The position numbers were made by a program, and so were the translations under genes. A stretch of DNA of 64,000 bases. Source: Janibacter terrae NBRC 107853. GTDB taxonomy: Bacteria; Actinomycetota; Actinomycetes; Actinomycetales; Dermatophilaceae. Below are positions 26,869 to 35,598 of this stretch, in pieces. The stretch is from positions 1,116,001 to 1,180,000 of the forward strand of contig NZ_BCUV01000007.1 in NCBI RefSeq assembly GCF_001591405.1. The letters run 5' to 3'. Position 1 is the stretch's first letter. Each line of letters begins with the position of its first letter. A model generated the notes under the pieces. It ran no database searches, was not told where the DNA came from, and worked only from the letters and a program-made list of their open reading frames with translations.

Positions 26869-27776
26869 TGGTTGCTCTTCCGTCGTGGGACCAGTTCATG
26901 ATCCCAGTCCTGGAGCTCCAGTCAGACGGTGAAGTGCGCTCCCTTCGCTCCGTCCGGACCGACGTGGCTGCGGCGGTTCTCACCGAGGACCAACGTGCGA
27001 CTGTCCTCCCTTCGGGAGTGCCCAAGGCCGACAACCGCATCGGGTGGGCGGTGTCGTACCTCTACCGCGTCGGGGCACTGGAACGGCCGGCGCGTGGCGA
27101 CTATCGCATCACCGAGATGGGACGACGACTGCTGGCCGACCACCCTTCGGGCATCTCCGAGATCGAGCTGCGGCAGCATGCGCGGCCCGGCGACACGTGG
27201 TGGACGACCAAGGCCACCGACAGTGCGTCGGGAGTAGAGGTCGTGACGACCACCCCCGAGGTCGACCCGACCGAACAGGTCGAGGAAGGCATCGCCCGCA
27301 TCCACGCCGACGTCGCCGTCGAGCTGCTCACCCGGCTGCACGCCAACGATCCCGCCTTCTTCGAGCAGGCCGTGCTCGACCTCCTCATGGCCATGGGCTA
27401 CGGGGGAGCGGACGGCGCCGCGACCCGTACCCAGCTGTCCAACGACGGCGGCATCGACGGGATCATCGACCAGGACGCCCTCGGCCTGAGTCGGGTGTAC
27501 GTGCAGGCCAAGCGCTACGCCCTCGACACCGCAGTCGGGCGACCCGAGATCCAGGGCTTCGTCGGAGCGCTGCACGGTCAGGCCGCCAACCAGGGCGTCT
27601 TCATCACGACCGGGCGCTTCAGCGGCGGGGCCCGCAGCTACGCCGACGGTGTCGCCACGCGGGTCGTCCTCGTCGACGGGCAGCGTCTCGCGACGCTGAT
27701 GATCAGGTACGGCGTCGGCGTGCAGGTGCGGCGGTCGGTCCAGATCGTCGAGGTGGACGAGGACTTCTTCGAGTAG
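26868..27776 (+). CDS. mrr: Mrr-type restriction endonuclease
   Basis: A 302-residue protein with an N-terminal winged-helix Mrr_N domain and a C-terminal PD-(D/E)xK-like nuclease domain. The catalytic core is seen in DLLMAMGYGG, GGIDGIIDQD and VYVQAKRY (the Q-x-K variant). Mrr proteins cut methylated DNA (type IV restriction). The ATG shares a base with the hsdS stop, so it is translated as part of the hsd operon, which is unusual and would demand that it tolerates the partner methylation. It could alternatively serve as an accessory nuclease. Confidence 0.9.
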   Translation: MVALPSWDQFMIPVLELQSDGEVRSLRSVRTDVAAAVLTEDQRATVLPSGVPKADNRIGWAVSYLYRVGALERPARGDYRITEMGRRLLADHPSGISEIELRQHARPGDTWWTTKATDSASGVEVVTTTPEVDPTEQVEEGIARIHADVAVELLTRLHANDPAFFEQAVLDLLMAMGYGGADGAATRTQLSNDGGIDGIIDQDALGLSRVYVQAKRYALDTAVGRPEIQGFVGALHGQAANQGVFITTGRFSGGARSYADGVATRVVLVDGQRLATLMIRYGVGVQVRRSVQIVEVDEDFFE

Positions 27777-27841
27777 CTCCGTGCGAACTCTTCCGGCACG
27801 CGTAACATCAATGGTACGTTTGACGGGAAGGGGTGACCGAC

Positions 27842-28255
27842 ATGAGCAGTGCATTCTGGGACGACCTGTCCCGCGATCTGGAGGACCCGGAGTTTCGTCA
27901 GGCGTACATCGCCGAATCGGTCCGCATCGCGACGATCGACTCCGTGGTCAACGCCTTGGATGAGGCGCGCGAGGCCGAGAGCCTGAGCAAGGCTGAGCTG
28001 GCGCGCGCGCTTCACACCGAACCGGCGACGATGCGCCGCCTCTTCACCTCGGGCGGTGCCAACCCGACGCTCGGCACACTGGCTGAGGTCGCCGCGGCGG
28101 TGGGTATGCGGATCACGGTCGAGCCGATGTCGGAGGAGGAGCGCGCAGTCGTGACCAAGCCGCTGAGGGACAAGCGGTTCACTGCCACCAAGCGTTTCGC
28201 CCGGGAGATCCACCGCATCCGTGCCACGTCGTTGAAGCACACCGTGGGGCGCTGA
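27842..28255 (+). CDS. HTH (HigA/XRE-like) antitoxin-type regulator
   Basis: A 137-residue protein; ATG 27842 is preceded by GGGAAGGGG. An N-terminal helical region (FWDDLSRDLEDPEFRQAYIA) leads to a helix-turn-helix, LSKAELARALHTEPATMRRLF, followed by TLGTLAEVAAAVGMRITVEP, the typical layout of HigA-like antitoxins. An upstream ACATCAATGGTACGTTTGA segment may be its own promoter/operator. The gene for a RelE-like protein lies 4 bp away, converging. Pairing as antitoxin is inferred from this. Confidence 0.75.
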   Translation: MSSAFWDDLSRDLEDPEFRQAYIAESVRIATIDSVVNALDEAREAESLSKAELARALHTEPATMRRLFTSGGANPTLGTLAEVAAAVGMRITVEPMSEEERAVVTKPLRDKRFTATKRFAREIHRIRATSLKHTVGR

Positions 28256-28259
28256 CGGG

Positions 28260-28766
28260 TCAGACGACCGACCTCGGGTTGCGGCTGAAGTACTCGTCTC
28301 CGAGGGTCCGGACCTGCGCGTAGTCGGAGTCGGTCAGCGCGGTCCTGAATGGCTTGTCTCTGCCGTCGATGACCACGAGCAGAGGATTGTGGCGGCCCTC
28401 GGCTTCGTAGTCCAGGCGGCAGAAGAGGCGGTAGTGACGTCGACCCGGCCCGTCGACGCGCACCTCGAACCAGCCGGTCATCTCGCCGTGCATCGCCTCC
28501 CAGTAGCCACCTCCGGCGAACCTCTTGGGCGGGGCCTCCGCCACGGCCCTCAGGGCGGCGCGCGCAGTAGCCCGCACCTTCGTCGGCCAAGCATTGAGGG
28601 CTTCGCGGCCGGGCGTCCGCCGGTGAGGGTCGTCGGTCGGGTGCCGGCGGAAGAAGACGATCTCGTGCACGGCATCGGCCGAAGGCCGAGCGTGCGCCAC
28701 GGCCGGAGCGGGGGCCGACGCAGACTTCTTGCGGCGCTGGCGACGGTCCGGACTCATGACGTCCAT
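28260..28766 (-). CDS. RelE/HigB-like toxin-type protein
   Basis: A 168-residue protein with a Lys/Arg-rich start and a C-terminal RelE/HigB (phage Gp49-like) fold: KRFAGGGYWEAMHGEMTGW, FEVRVDGPGRRHYRLFCRL, then PLLVVIDGRDKPFRT. Family members are ribosome-dependent mRNA interferases neutralised by an HTH antitoxin. The gene is on the opposite strand, tail-to-tail with the HTH gene, not in the usual operon. ATG 28766 has GAGGAG five bases upstream. Toxicity is not shown by sequence. Confidence 0.65.
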   Translation of the reverse strand: MDVMSPDRRQRRKKSASAPAPAVAHARPSADAVHEIVFFRRHPTDDPHRRTPGREALNAWPTKVRATARAALRAVAEAPPKRFAGGGYWEAMHGEMTGWFEVRVDGPGRRHYRLFCRLDYEAEGRHNPLLVVIDGRDKPFRTALTDSDYAQVRTLGDEYFSRNPRSVV

Positions 28767-28855
28767 CTTGGCTCCTCACGCCGACAGCGTCGGTGCCTCC
28801 CACCGGTCCTGACCATCTGACACTCTGGGTCAGGGGCATCGAGAGAGGAGATCAG

Positions 28856-31800
28856 GTGAGCAACTTCGCCTTCATCAAGGCCGAGTGGCCGAGCGTCCAC
28901 GCCGACTGCGTGCGCGCCGAGTCCTACCTCGCGAGCGACCCGAGGACGGCGTGCTTCTACGCGCGGCGCGCGACCGAGGACGTCGTGCACCACCTCTACG
29001 ACCTCATGGCGCTGCCAGTCCCCTACAAGGACGACCTCGCGGCCCGGGTCAACGAGCCCGGGTTCAAGGCGAAGACCGGGCCATCAATCACCCAGAAGCT
29101 CAACCTCGTCCGCAACCTTGGCAACAAGGCCGTCCATGACGCCACGCCGATCCCTGCACACGCGGCGCTCACCTCCCTTCGCGAGCTGCACCACATCGTC
29201 ATCTGGGCCGCCTTCCGCTACTCCACGTCCCCCAGCTCCGTGCCGATGGGCACGGCCTTCGACCCGGGGCTCGCGCAGAAGACTGCGCCGCTCACCCGCG
29301 ACGAGCTGATCAAGCTCGCGGCCAGGATCAAGGCCCAGGACGAGGCCCATGCCGCGCAGCTTGCGGCCAAGGACGAGTTGGCGGCCGCCAAGGACGCTGA
29401 GATCGAGCGTCTCAAGGCCGAGGTTGCTGCCGCTCAGGCCGCCAAGACGCAGACCGTCGACACCCATAACTACGACGAGGCGCAGACCCGCAGCGACCTG
29501 ATCGACCTGCTCCTCGGCGAAGCCGGCTGGCCACTCGCCGAACCCCGGGACCGTGAGTACGAGGTCTCGGGGATGCCCAACGAGTCGGGTGCCGGCTACG
29601 TCGACTACGTGCTCTGGGGTAGCGACGGGCTGCCCCTCGCCGTCGTCGAGGCCAAGCGCACCACGAAGTCCGCGGGCATTGGTCAGCAGCAGGCGAGGCT
29701 CTACGCCGATCGGCTCGAGGCGGAGTTCGGCCGCCGCCCGATGGTCTTTTACACCAACGGGATGCAGCACTGGCTCTGGGACGACGCCAGCGCCTATCCG
29801 CCGAGAGAAATCCAGGGCTTCTTCACCCGGGACGAGCTCGAGCTGCTCATCCAGCGGCGGCAGACCCGACGTCCGCTCGCCGGGGAGGGAGTGAACCCGG
29901 ACATCGCCGGTCGGCCCTACCAGGTGCGGGCCATCGCTGCGGTGGGCGACGCCTTCGACCGCAGACAACGTGACGCCCTGCTCGTCATGGCCACCGGCTC
30001 CGGCAAGACGCGCACGACCATCGCCCTCGTCGACCAGCTGATGCGCGCCGGCTGGGTCAAGCGCGTGCTCTTCCTCGCCGACCGCACGGTCTTGGTGAGT
30101 CAGGCGGCCCGGGCGTTCACCGAGCACCTGCCCGACGTGGCGACCGTCAACCTCGTGACCAACAGGAGCGGTTCCGGGCGGGTCTACGCCTCGACCTACC
30201 CGACGATGATGAACCTCATCAACGAGCTCTCCGACGACGCCGACCCGAGCGTGGTCAAGCGGAAGTTCGGCCCCGGGTACTTCGACCTCGTCGTCATCGA
30301 CGAGGCCCACCGGTCCGTCTACCAGAAGTACGGCACCATCTTCGACTGGTTCGACGGTCTGCTCGTCGGGCTCACTGCCACACCCAAGGACGAGGTCGAC
30401 CACAACACCTATCGACTCTTCCACCTCGAGGACGGCGTTCCCACCGACGCCTACAGCCTCGACGAGGCCGTCGCCGACGGCTATCTCGTCCCGCCGAAGG
30501 GAGTCTCCGTCGGCACGAAGTTCCTCCGTCAGGGAATCCGCTACGACGACCTGAGCGATGAAGAAAAGGACCAGTGGGACCTGCTGGACTGGGGCGAGGA
30601 TGGCCCGCCGAGGGAGGTGGGCGCCGAAGAGCTCAACCGCTTCCTCTTCAACGAGGACACCGTCGACAAGGTGCTCGCGACGCTCATGGCGGACGGATAC
30701 AAGGTCGCTGGCGGTGACCGGCTCGGCAAGACGATCATCTTCGCCAAGAGCCAGCAGCACGCCGACTTCATCCAGCAGCGCTTCGACATCGCGTGGCCCG
30801 AGTACGGCGGGCAGTTCGCGCGGACGATCACGCACGGCACGCCCTACGCACAGAGCCTCATCGACGACTTCTCGGTCCCCGGCAAGGCGCCGCACATCGC
30901 GATCTCGGTCGACATGCTCGACACGGGGATCGATGTGCCCGACGTGGTCAACCTCGTCTTCTTCAAGGTCGTGCGGTCCAAGAGCAAGTTCTGGCAGATG
31001 ATCGGGCGAGGCACCCGCCTGCGACCGGGCCTCTTCGGACCCGGGCAGGACAAGCAAGACTTTCTCGTCTTCGACTTCTGCGGCAACCTCGAGTTCTTCA
31101 GCCAGGACCTCCCGGGCTCCGAGGGATCGCTGCAAAAGTCCCTCACCCAACGCCTGTTCGAGGGACGAGTTGCCCTGATCACCGCACTGGGTCGGACGAA
31201 GGGGGATGCCTCCCTTCGCGCGTCGGCGGCGGACCTCCTGCACCGAGCGGTCGCTGGGATGAACCTCGACAACTTCCTCGTCCGCCCGCACCGCGAATGG
31301 GTCGAGCGCTACGGGGAACGCGCCGCGTGGGACTCCGTTTCGATCGAGGAGGCCAACGACCTCGTCGAGCATCTGGCCGGCCTCCCGTCGGGTGTCCGGG
31401 ACGACGACGAGGATGCGAAGCGCTTCGACCTCGTCATCTTGCGACGCCAGCTAGCCCAGTTAGACGGCGACCTCGTCCTTGCCGAGCGGCTGCGCGAGAC
31501 CGTCCAAGAGGTCGCGGTCGCGCTGCTGGGCAAGACGGCGATCCCATCCGTGGCAGCCCAGGGCGAGCTCCTCGAAGAGCTCGCGAGCGACGAGTGGTGG
31601 GTCGACGTCACTCTGCCCATGCTCGAGCTCGCCCGGCTGCGGGTCCGTGACCTCGTCCGTCTCATCGAGCGCACCAAACGCAACCCGGTGTACACGGACT
31701 TCGCCGACGAGCTCGGCGACGCTACCGAGGTGGCGCTGCCGGGTACGGTGCCCGGAACGGACATGGAGCGCTTCCGCGCCAAGGTTGCGGCCTACCTGCA

Positions 31801-32239
31801 CCAGCACGAGAGCCACGTCGCCCTGCAGCGTCTCCGTCGGAATCGTCAGCTGACGACTGCCGACTTGTCGTCACTCGAGCAGATGCTGGAGGAGAGCGGC
31901 GCCGGCGGCCGGGCTGACCTTGATCGTGCGGTTGCGCATTCCCACGGCTTGGGTCGTTTCGTGCGCTCGCTCATCGGGCTTGAACGCGAAGCGGCGATGG
32001 AGGCCTTCGCCGACTATCTGGACGGCACGCGCTTCGACGTGCACCAGGTGCGGTTCGTGAGCCTGATCGTCGACGAGTTGACGTCCAACGGGAGCGTCGC
32101 GCCGGGGCGGCTCTTCGAGTCCCCGTACACGGACCATGCGCCCACCGGACCCGATGATCTCTTCGACGAGACGCATGTCGACTCGATCGTGGAGATCCTG
32201 CGTGAGGTCGATGGTCGCGCCGAGGCCGTGGGCGCATGA
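28856..32239 (+). CDS. hsdR: Type I restriction endonuclease/translocase subunit HsdR
   Basis: An 1127-residue subunit from GTG 28856 with GAGAGGAG upstream. A DUF4145-like N-terminal domain and a short Ala/Lys/Glu coiled coil (~residues 165-200) precede the nuclease domain (LAVVEAKRTTKS, the E-x-K motif near 266), the SF2 translocase with Walker A MATGSGKTRT (~377), DEAH VVIDEAHRS (~479) and QMIGRGTRLRP, then an EcoEI-type C-terminal domain. It pumps and cuts unmethylated DNA with HsdM/HsdS. Separation from hsdMS by mrr and the toxin-antitoxin-like pair is notable. Confidence 0.95.
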   Translation: MSNFAFIKAEWPSVHADCVRAESYLASDPRTACFYARRATEDVVHHLYDLMALPVPYKDDLAARVNEPGFKAKTGPSITQKLNLVRNLGNKAVHDATPIPAHAALTSLRELHHIVIWAAFRYSTSPSSVPMGTAFDPGLAQKTAPLTRDELIKLAARIKAQDEAHAAQLAAKDELAAAKDAEIERLKAEVAAAQAAKTQTVDTHNYDEAQTRSDLIDLLLGEAGWPLAEPRDREYEVSGMPNESGAGYVDYVLWGSDGLPLAVVEAKRTTKSAGIGQQQARLYADRLEAEFGRRPMVFYTNGMQHWLWDDASAYPPREIQGFFTRDELELLIQRRQTRRPLAGEGVNPDIAGRPYQVRAIAAVGDAFDRRQRDALLVMATGSGKTRTTIALVDQLMRAGWVKRVLFLADRTVLVSQAARAFTEHLPDVATVNLVTNRSGSGRVYASTYPTMMNLINELSDDADPSVVKRKFGPGYFDLVVIDEAHRSVYQKYGTIFDWFDGLLVGLTATPKDEVDHNTYRLFHLEDGVPTDAYSLDEAVADGYLVPPKGVSVGTKFLRQGIRYDDLSDEEKDQWDLLDWGEDGPPREVGAEELNRFLFNEDTVDKVLATLMADGYKVAGGDRLGKTIIFAKSQQHADFIQQRFDIAWPEYGGQFARTITHGTPYAQSLIDDFSVPGKAPHIAISVDMLDTGIDVPDVVNLVFFKVVRSKSKFWQMIGRGTRLRPGLFGPGQDKQDFLVFDFCGNLEFFSQDLPGSEGSLQKSLTQRLFEGRVALITALGRTKGDASLRASAADLLHRAVAGMNLDNFLVRPHREWVERYGERAAWDSVSIEEANDLVEHLAGLPSGVRDDDEDAKRFDLVILRRQLAQLDGDLVLAERLRETVQEVAVALLGKTAIPSVAAQGELLEELASDEWWVDVTLPMLELARLRVRDLVRLIERTKRNPVYTDFADELGDATEVALPGTVPGTDMERFRAKVAAYLHQHESHVALQRLRRNRQLTTADLSSLEQMLEESGAGGRADLDRAVAHSHGLGRFVRSLIGLEREAAMEAFADYLDGTRFDVHQVRFVSLIVDELTSNGSVAPGRLFESPYTDHAPTGPDDLFDETHVDSIVEILREVDGRAEAVGA

Positions 32240-32260
32240 GATTCACGAAGGTGGCATGAC

Positions 32261-33046
32261 ATGCCCAAGCGAATGATGTGGGTGTCCTGGGAGGACGGTG
32301 CGGACCTCAGCCACTCGCGCAAGAGCCCGGGAGACTTCAGTCCGCTGACGCGGGACAGTGGCAACAACCTGGGGCACGTGGTTCTTGAATCCATCGTGGA
32401 AGACGACGAGGAGCAACCGACCGGAGAACCCCAGACGGTGTACATCTACGTCGATGAGACGGCGGAGACGACCAAGACTGACCAAGACGAAACGGCAGAG
32501 CTCGTGGCTGCCCTCTTGGTGATAGGCGTGGCGGTGGCCATTGAGAGACGGACGGATATCGCCCACTGGTGGCACGAAGCCGCACGGCCGACGCTCACTC
32601 GAGTGAGGCAGCGGATCCGGCGGCCACGACGTTGGCGCCGGCGGGAGACAGGCACTGCGCTCGCGCCAGAGAACGTTCGTGAAGCCGCTGAGGACGTGGC
32701 TCAAACCCTTGAGGCCTATCGCGCCAGCATGGGCAGCGAGGAGGCCAGGGACCGGCTCGTGGCCGCGCTGATGGCCAAGCAGTTCGCGGACGAACAATTC
32801 GCCCTCCTGAGGAACGCGCGCATCGAGGATCCAGACGCCCAGAGCGCGTCAACCGCCGCTCTCGAAGCCGTCACAGATGAGGAGTTGGAGGCAGCTCTCG
32901 AACGGTTGTTGGAGCACAACCCATCGCTTCTGGAATCGTGCGAACTCGCCCATATCGGTAATTCGTTGACCAGTGCAGTTGTGGTCAGCGTCCCGAGACG
33001 TCGGCAAGCAGTGGGGAGAGAGCCCGACAGACCGTCAGAAGGGTGA
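32261..33046 (+). CDS. Unrecognised membrane protein downstream of hsdR
   Basis: A 261-residue protein not matched to a known family. It has a polar, acidic N-terminus (VYIYVDETAETTK), one likely transmembrane helix, ELVAALLVIGVAVAIERR (~residues 80-97), a very basic stretch RRPRRWRRRETG, then a long mostly helical domain. It starts 21 bp after hsdR with GAAGGTGG as ribosome site, so co-expression is likely. Its composition is the lower-GC style of the island. The role may be defence-related, by position only. Confidence 0.7.
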   Translation: MPKRMMWVSWEDGADLSHSRKSPGDFSPLTRDSGNNLGHVVLESIVEDDEEQPTGEPQTVYIYVDETAETTKTDQDETAELVAALLVIGVAVAIERRTDIAHWWHEAARPTLTRVRQRIRRPRRWRRRETGTALAPENVREAAEDVAQTLEAYRASMGSEEARDRLVAALMAKQFADEQFALLRNARIEDPDAQSASTAALEAVTDEELEAALERLLEHNPSLLESCELAHIGNSLTSAVVVSVPRRRQAVGREPDRPSEG

Positions 33047-33124
33047 GAGGAACCGCGCCGAGGACTGAAGTGAGAGACGATGAGCCTGACCACGGCGGAC
33101 ACCTCACAGCCCTACCCTCCTCGT

Positions 33125-33532
33125 ATGGCCGACGACCGCAAGACCAAGCCGACCGATGCCTCTGCCGACGAGCTCATCGCGGGGGTCGAGGACGAGCGGC
33201 GCCGGGCTGACGCCGAGCAGGCGATCGCGCTCGTGCGCGAGGTGACCGGCGTGGAGCCGGTCGTCTGGGGGCCGTCGATGATCGGCTTCGGCACCCAGCC
33301 GTACACGACGGCCGACGGCAAGGAGCACGAGTGGTTCAGGGTCGGGCTCGCCCCGCGCAAGGCGGCGCTGACCTTCTACGGGTTGACCTTCTACGGGTCC
33401 AACGGGGACCTGCTCGAGCGCCTGGGCACGCACACGACCGGCAAGGGCTGCCTCTACGTCAAGCGGATGTCGGACGTCGACGAGTCCGTGCTGCGCGAGC
33501 TCGTCGAGCGATCCTGGGGCGCTGGTGCCTGA
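33125..33532 (+). CDS. DUF1801 (YdhG-like) protein
   Basis: A 135-residue DUF1801 protein with VVWGPSMIGFGTQPY, WFRVGLAPRKAALTFYG and HTTGKGCLYVKRMSDVDESVL cut here to its core KGCLYVKRMSDVD, all family hallmarks. Function is unknown; the fold is YjbR/YdhG-like. TACCCT lies six bases before the ATG at 33125 (leaderless type). It marks the return to normal high-GC sequence after the island. Confidence 0.88.
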   Translation: MADDRKTKPTDASADELIAGVEDERRRADAEQAIALVREVTGVEPVVWGPSMIGFGTQPYTTADGKEHEWFRVGLAPRKAALTFYGLTFYGSNGDLLERLGTHTTGKGCLYVKRMSDVDESVLRELVERSWGAGA

Positions 33533-34115
33533 GATGGTCTGGCCCCGGCAAGCCGGGCCGCTCTCCCTCCGCCCTCCGGCGGCCGAGGACATCGAGCAGG
33601 CGCTCACGTGGCGCAACAGCCCCGAGGTGACGCGCTGGCTCCTGCTCACCACCGTCGATCCGGTGACGTACGCCCGCAGCTGGCTCGCCGAGGACCCGGA
33701 CAGCATCGGGGTCGCGGCGCACGTCGACGGGCAGCTCGTGGGCACGGGTTCGCTCGACATCGCGGACGCGATGGGTCAGGTGCACGCCGGCGAGCCGATC
33801 TGGCGACGGGCCCAGGGCAGCATCGGCTACACGATCGACCCGGCCCACGCGGGCCGCGGCCACGGGACGCACCTCGCCCGCGCCCTGCTGTCGATCGCCT
33901 TCGACGACCTCGGGCTGCACCGCGTGACGGCGGGCTGCTTCGCCGACAACACCCCCTCGTGGCGGGTCATGGAGCGGGTCGGCATGCGGCGTGAGCAGCA
34001 CGGGGTCAAGGACTCGTGGCACGCCGAGCTCGGCTGGGTCGACGGCTACACCTACGCGATCCTGCGCGAGGAGTGGGTCGAGGTATCAGGGGTCGAAGGG
34101 CCGCGGACCGGATAG
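33525..34115 (+). CDS. GNAT acetyltransferase (RimJ/RimL-like)
   Basis: A 196-residue GNAT protein: LRPPAAEDIEQALTWRNSPEV is the RimJ-type start, GYTIDPAHAGRGHGTHLARAL is the acetyl-CoA motif, and DNTPSWRVMERVGMRRE the C-terminal motif. It probably acetylates an N-terminal or small-molecule amine. The GTG at 33525 overlaps the DUF1801 stop by eight bases; ATG 33534 is a possible alternative. Confidence 0.9.
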   Translation: MPEMVWPRQAGPLSLRPPAAEDIEQALTWRNSPEVTRWLLLTTVDPVTYARSWLAEDPDSIGVAAHVDGQLVGTGSLDIADAMGQVHAGEPIWRRAQGSIGYTIDPAHAGRGHGTHLARALLSIAFDDLGLHRVTAGCFADNTPSWRVMERVGMRREQHGVKDSWHAELGWVDGYTYAILREEWVEVSGVEGPRTG

Positions 34116-34140
34116 GCGGTCGCCAATACCTCGACCGGGG

Positions 34141-35412
34141 TCAGTGCCGTCCCTCCACGGCACCGCCCCCGCTCAACGACGCCCGGTCGGCTGCCGCCTG
34201 GCCGGAGAACCACCCTTCGCCGTCGCTGACCGTCGTGGAGCGCGCGGCGCGCAGGTACGGGAAGTGCTCGTCGACGGCGTCGTCGACGGCCTCCCTGCGC
34301 TGCTCGAGCAGCGGGACGAGGTCCGTGCCCGTCGACCCGTGGCGTTCCCCGGCAGCGGTGGCGACCTCGGCGTCCACGACCTCCCGCAGCCGCTCGCCGA
34401 TGCGGTGGGCGAAGGCGACGAGGAAGGACCGGCGGAAGGCAGCCGTCCGTGAGCGACCGCGCGCGTCGGTGCGCTGACCGTGCTGGGCCATCGCCGTGGT
34501 CGCCTGCACGAGCAGCGAGGTGAAGAGCGTCTCGACGGCGTCGAGGTCGTCGTGGTGCCCGATGAGGGTGGCGTACCCGAGGTCCTTGGTCCACACGGCG
34601 CGGGCGGCGTTGGCGGCGGCGATGCCGGAGAGGAGCGAGACCTTGGGGGACTCGTAGGGCCCCTCGATCCCGACCCGTCGCAGGCCCGGGGCGTCGGACG
34701 TGGGCGTGCTCGCCGCGAGCAGGGCCGCGTCGATGCTGTGGCGGGCCATGAGCGCCTGGGCGCCCGCGGTGAAGGTCTCCGCCTCCGCCTCGAAGGTCGT
34801 CGACTCCGCCTTGGCGAGCAGGGCCCGCACCCGCTCGAGGACGCGTGCGTCGACGTGCGAGGAGGGCCGACGGGAGGAGGGGTGGGCCTGTCCCGGGAGC
34901 GGGCCGATCTGCTCGATCCGGGGCACACCCCAGATCGCCGCGATGAGCTCGACCGCGCCCCGGACCACCTCGGGCCAGGAGTCGCGGGCACCGCGCGCCG
35001 CCGGGTAGCTCTCGTGGTCCGGCCACCAGACGCTCGCCCCGATCGCCTCCATCTGGGTCCACCAGTCGGGGTCGACCGTGGCCCGGGCGTAGGGGCGAAG
35101 GTGGTACGCCATCGCGTCGCCGAGCAGGGACGCGGCCGGCGCCTTGGTGGAGCGGGTGACGTGGCGGTGCAGGTCGACGGGCTGCCAGCCGCGCTCGAAG
35201 GCCAGGCCGACCCGCTCGGCGAGGATGCTCAGGATCGCCCACCCCGCGCACTCCCGGTCGTACCGCGTGCGGGTGTCGTCGACGAGCTGCGCGATGGACC
35301 GCTCGGCCGTCCGCGTGCGCCGGTTGGACCACGCGCTCGCCCCCTGCATGACCCGGTCGGCCATCTCCGCGATGTCCGCCTCGCGGTCGCGGCCGATCCC
35401 GAAAGCCGTCAC
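34141..35412 (-). CDS. DUF2786 domain protein
   Basis: A 423-residue protein with a DUF2786 block RVRALLAKAESTTFEAEAE continuing to ALMARHSID in the middle. Flanking regions are helical and of unknown function. GTG 35412 has GAAGGGGGATGAC directly upstream. It converges on the GNAT gene with only 25 bp between stops and no obvious hairpin. Confidence 0.85.
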   Translation of the reverse strand: MTAFGIGRDREADIAEMADRVMQGASAWSNRRTRTAERSIAQLVDDTRTRYDRECAGWAILSILAERVGLAFERGWQPVDLHRHVTRSTKAPAASLLGDAMAYHLRPYARATVDPDWWTQMEAIGASVWWPDHESYPAARGARDSWPEVVRGAVELIAAIWGVPRIEQIGPLPGQAHPSSRRPSSHVDARVLERVRALLAKAESTTFEAEAETFTAGAQALMARHSIDAALLAASTPTSDAPGLRRVGIEGPYESPKVSLLSGIAAANAARAVWTKDLGYATLIGHHDDLDAVETLFTSLLVQATTAMAQHGQRTDARGRSRTAAFRRSFLVAFAHRIGERLREVVDAEVATAAGERHGSTGTDLVPLLEQRREAVDDAVDEHFPYLRAARSTTVSDGEGWFSGQAAADRASLSGGGAVEGRH

Positions 35413-35519
35413 GTCATCCCCCTTCGTCGTGGTCGTGTGGACACCTTGGCACGCAAGGCCTGCCGCCCGCTCCGACCACTGTGGACGAAGGGGGAGGAGA
35501 CGCTCAGCAAGACTTCTTA

Positions 35520-35582
35520 CGGGTTCGCACGAGTTTTAAACCCTTGCGAAGGCGAGGTTTATCGGGTGACCCGATAAACCTG
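35520..35582. repeat. Dispersed palindromic repeat, copy 1
   Basis: A 63-bp element made of two palindromes: an imperfect one at 35524-35550 (TTCGCACGAGTTT facing AAACCCTTGCGAA) and a perfect one at 35555-35581 (AGGTTTATCGGGT-G-ACCCGATAAACCT). It aligns without gaps to 51142-51204 with about 11 mismatches. It lies between the DUF2786 gene start and the LysR gene end. It resembles REP/MITE-type intergenic repeats. Confidence 0.75.
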
Positions 35583-35598
35583 AGGCGTATGTGGCGGG

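Noticed and set aside
23280-33060. Prophage or integrative element around the restriction genes
   Set aside because: No integrase, structural phage gene, transposase, tRNA or direct-repeat attachment site could be seen. Lower GC alone supports transfer, not a specific element.
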